A stretch of DNA of 64,000 bases from Burkholderiales bacterium (GTDB lineage Bacteria; Pseudomonadota; Gammaproteobacteria; Burkholderiales; Burkholderiaceae_C), in NCBI GenBank assembly GCA_016213205.1, contig JACRAZ010000017.1, forward strand, positions 1-64,000, written 5' to 3'. Shown here in pieces: positions 62,090 to 64,000 of the stretch. The notes under the pieces were generated by a model, which worked only from the letters and a program-made list of their open reading frames with translations, was not told where the DNA came from and made no database searches. The translations under genes and the position numbers were made by a program. The stretch's first letter is position 1. Every line of letters begins with the position of its first letter.

Positions 62090-64000
62090 ATGAGTCATGT
62101 CGTCCTGGCGCGCAAGTACCGGCCTCGCAGCTTCGATCAGATGGTCGGGCAGGAGCACGTGGTGCAGGCGCTGGGCAATGCGCTCACGAGCGGGCGCCTG
62201 CACCATGCCTACCTGTTCACCGGCACGCGCGGCATCGGCAAGACGACCGTGAGCCGCATCCTCGCGAAGAGCCTGAACTGCACCGGGCCCGATGGCAGCG
62301 GCGGCGTGACGGCGCAGCCGTGCGGGCAGTGCCTGGCGTGCACCGAGATCGATGCCGACCGCTACATCGATTACATCGAGCTTGACGCGGCCAGCAATCG
62401 CAGCATCGACGAAATCCGAGACCTGATCGAACGGGCCGCCTACAAGCCCAGCGTCGGCCGCTTCAAGGTGTTCATGATCGACGAGGCGCATCAGCTCACC
62501 AAGGACGCCTTCAATGCGCTGCTGAAGACGCTGGAGGAGCCGCCCGACTACCTCAAGTTCGTGTTGGCCACCACCGACCCCGAGAAGATGCTGCCCACGG
62601 TGTTGAGCCGCTGCCTGCAGTTCAACCTGCGGCCGATGCCGCCCGAGGTGGTGCACGCGCATCTGCAGGCGGTGCTGCAGGCCGAGGGCGTGCCCACCGA
62701 CGCCGGCGCGCTGCGGCTGTTGTCGCGCGCGGCGCGTGGCTCGATGCGCGATGCACTGTCGCTCACCGACCAGGCCATTGCCTTTGGCGCCGGCCAGCTG
62801 GACGAAGCCGGTGTGCGGGCCATGCTGGGCAGCGTCGATCGCCAGCACGCTGCCCGCCTGGTGCTGGCGCTGGCCCGCCGCGAGGGCGCCGAGGTGCTGT
62901 CCACGGTGAACGAACTGCGTGGGCTGGGGCTCTCGGCCGCGGGCACGCTGGAGGAGATGGGGGCACTGCTGCAGCAGATGGCGGTGGAGCAGGCGGTGCC
63001 CGGCGCCCTGGACGACACCGACCCGGACACCGCTGGCGCCCGTCAGCTTGCTGCCGAGATGCCACCGGACGAAACGCAGCTGCTCTACAGCATCGTCGTG
63101 CATGGGCGCGCCGAGCTGAGCCTGGTCGCGGACGACTATGCCGGCCTGACGATGGTGCTGTTGCGACTGCTGGCGTTTCCGCCCGCCGCTGGTTCGCCTG
63201 GAACGGCCGGCACCGTGCGTGCCGCGCCGCTGCAGGCCGCGCCACGCGAGGCGCGCAGCAGTGCGCCTGCGCGCCCTGTGGTGGCGCCACCGCCGCGGGC
63301 CTTGCCGGCGACGGTGCGCCCGCCTGCACTGGTTCAGGCACCCGTGCAGGCCCCGGCTGTGGGACCGGCCCGCCCCGTTGCACAGGTGAATCCACCCACG
63401 CCGCCCGCCCAACCCGGCGCTGCTGCGCCGGGGGCGGCCACCGCAGCCCGCAAGACGATGCCGGCGCCGCGTGGGGGCGACGAGCTTCCCCCCTGGTTGG
63501 ACGACGCCCTGCCGGACGAGGCGCCGGGGGCGGCGGTGCCGTCGGTCGAGGGCGATGACGCGCCAGGCGAGTGGGCCACCCCGCGTGCAGCCGCGACACC
63601 GGCACCTGCGCCGGCGCTGCAGGTGGCCACCACCGCGTTGGGCGATCGCTGGGCCGAGCTGCTGCGCCCGGTGCTGGCCAGCGGTGGCGTGGTCGCGTTG
63701 GTGCGTGAACTCGCGTTGCAGGCCGAACTGGTGGCTGTGGACACCGGGCCGACCGGCGAATGCTGGCGGTTGCGCGTGGGCCGTGAATCGCTGCGCACCC
63801 AAGCCTTGCGCGACAAGCTGCAGGCCGCATTGCAGACCGCCACAGGGCAGGCGCTGCAGTTGCAGATCGAGGCCGGCGAGGCCGTGGACTCCCTGGCCTT
63901 GCGCGACGCTGCCGCGCGCGAGGCCGCGCAGCGGGAGGCCGAGCAGTTGATACAGGACGACCCGGCCGTGCGTGCGCTGATGTCGCAGTTCCGAACCGCA
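62090..64000 (+). CDS. dnaX: DNA polymerase III subunit tau/gamma (partial, continues beyond window)
   Basis: The first 637 residues are present and the frame is open at the window end. The clamp-loader ATPase domain has Walker A YLFTGTRGIGKTTVSR, a four-Cys zinc site (NCTGP, CGQCLAC), Walker B VFMIDEAHQL, and the sensor region LATTDPEKMLPTVLSRCLQF. After residue about 365 comes a long Ala/Pro-rich linker, then the start of the tau C-terminal region that contacts polymerase alpha. I see no A-AAA-AAG slippery heptamer, so a frameshift-made gamma form is not evident. GAAGG lies upstream of the ATG. Confidence 0.95.
   Translation, partial: MSHVVLARKYRPRSFDQMVGQEHVVQALGNALTSGRLHHAYLFTGTRGIGKTTVSRILAKSLNCTGPDGSGGVTAQPCGQCLACTEIDADRYIDYIELDAASNRSIDEIRDLIERAAYKPSVGRFKVFMIDEAHQLTKDAFNALLKTLEEPPDYLKFVLATTDPEKMLPTVLSRCLQFNLRPMPPEVVHAHLQAVLQAEGVPTDAGALRLLSRAARGSMRDALSLTDQAIAFGAGQLDEAGVRAMLGSVDRQHAARLVLALARREGAEVLSTVNELRGLGLSAAGTLEEMGALLQQMAVEQAVPGALDDTDPDTAGARQLAAEMPPDETQLLYSIVVHGRAELSLVADDYAGLTMVLLRLLAFPPAAGSPGTAGTVRAAPLQAAPREARSSAPARPVVAPPPRALPATVRPPALVQAPVQAPAVGPARPVAQVNPPTPPAQPGAAAPGAATAARKTMPAPRGGDELPPWLDDALPDEAPGAAVPSVEGDDAPGEWATPRAAATPAPAPALQVATTALGDRWAELLRPVLASGGVVALVRELALQAELVAVDTGPTGECWRLRVGRESLRTQALRDKLQAALQTATGQALQLQIEAGEAVDSLALRDAAAREAAQREAEQLIQDDPAVRALMSQFRTA

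Overview
The window is GC-rich and contains no rRNA. Its housekeeping gene order is proteobacterial: surE-pcm-nlpD-rpoS, carAB-greA, yhbY/rlmE-ftsH-folP-glmM and pstSCAB-phoU-phoB-phoR. Protein sequence style and gene content (type-B L31, AddAB-like nuclease/helicase pair, HDOD-kinase proteins, PurM-like paralogue) suggest a betaproteobacterium of the order Burkholderiales, probably near the Leptothrix/Rubrivivax/Ideonella group. The genus is an inference.

Positions 1-14243 are the right end of a prophage. Almost all of it is one 14-kb reading frame (38-14110) coding a 4,690-residue phage polyvalent protein. In order it carries ParB-like domains, a nucleotidyltransferase-like domain, a zeta-toxin-like kinase, an N6-adenine methylase, an SF2/SNF2-type helicase, an HEXXH site and a helical virion-type tail. 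Two Gly/Arg-rich linkers of this protein coincide with three small genes in the +1 frame (2760-2927, 4902-5150, 5151-5441). Each has a Shine-Dalgarno sequence and much higher third-position GC than the giant frame has over the same bases. This nested arrangement is the most unusual signal in the window. The prophage ends at a 3' tRNA-His remnant (14221-14243), which I read as an att site, followed by the original tRNA terminator.

From 14.5 to 21.6 kb there is a small conserved protein, then a minus-strand group: NarL-type response regulator, 7TM-like sensor kinase and a winged-helix/NTPase regulator, with a quinone-oxidoreductase-type enzyme upstream. From 21.7 to 26.6 kb lie surE-pcm-nlpD-rpoS and rlmD. 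From 26.7 to 28 kb lie a Bax-inhibitor-1 family membrane protein and a GlcG/HbpS-like protein.

From 28.1 to 39 kb runs carA-carB-greA, a DUF4149 protein, divergent yhbY/rlmE, ftsH behind a near-consensus heat-shock promoter, then folP and glmM. From 39.1 to 45.8 kb is a complete phosphate regulon, pstSCAB-phoU-phoBR, behind a Pho box. From 45.8 to 49.7 kb on the minus strand are a membrane glycosyltransferase-like protein, rpmE2, rho (with a long leader) and trxA.

From 49.8 to 60 kb on the plus strand are an AddB/AddA-like recombination pair and two translationally coupled HDOD proteins, one with a pseudokinase domain and one with an apparently active Ser/Thr kinase domain. From 60 to 62 kb on the minus strand are a repeat-bearing secreted Lys/Ala-rich protein, the SRP RNA gene ffs and a PurM-like protein. 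The window ends inside dnaX.
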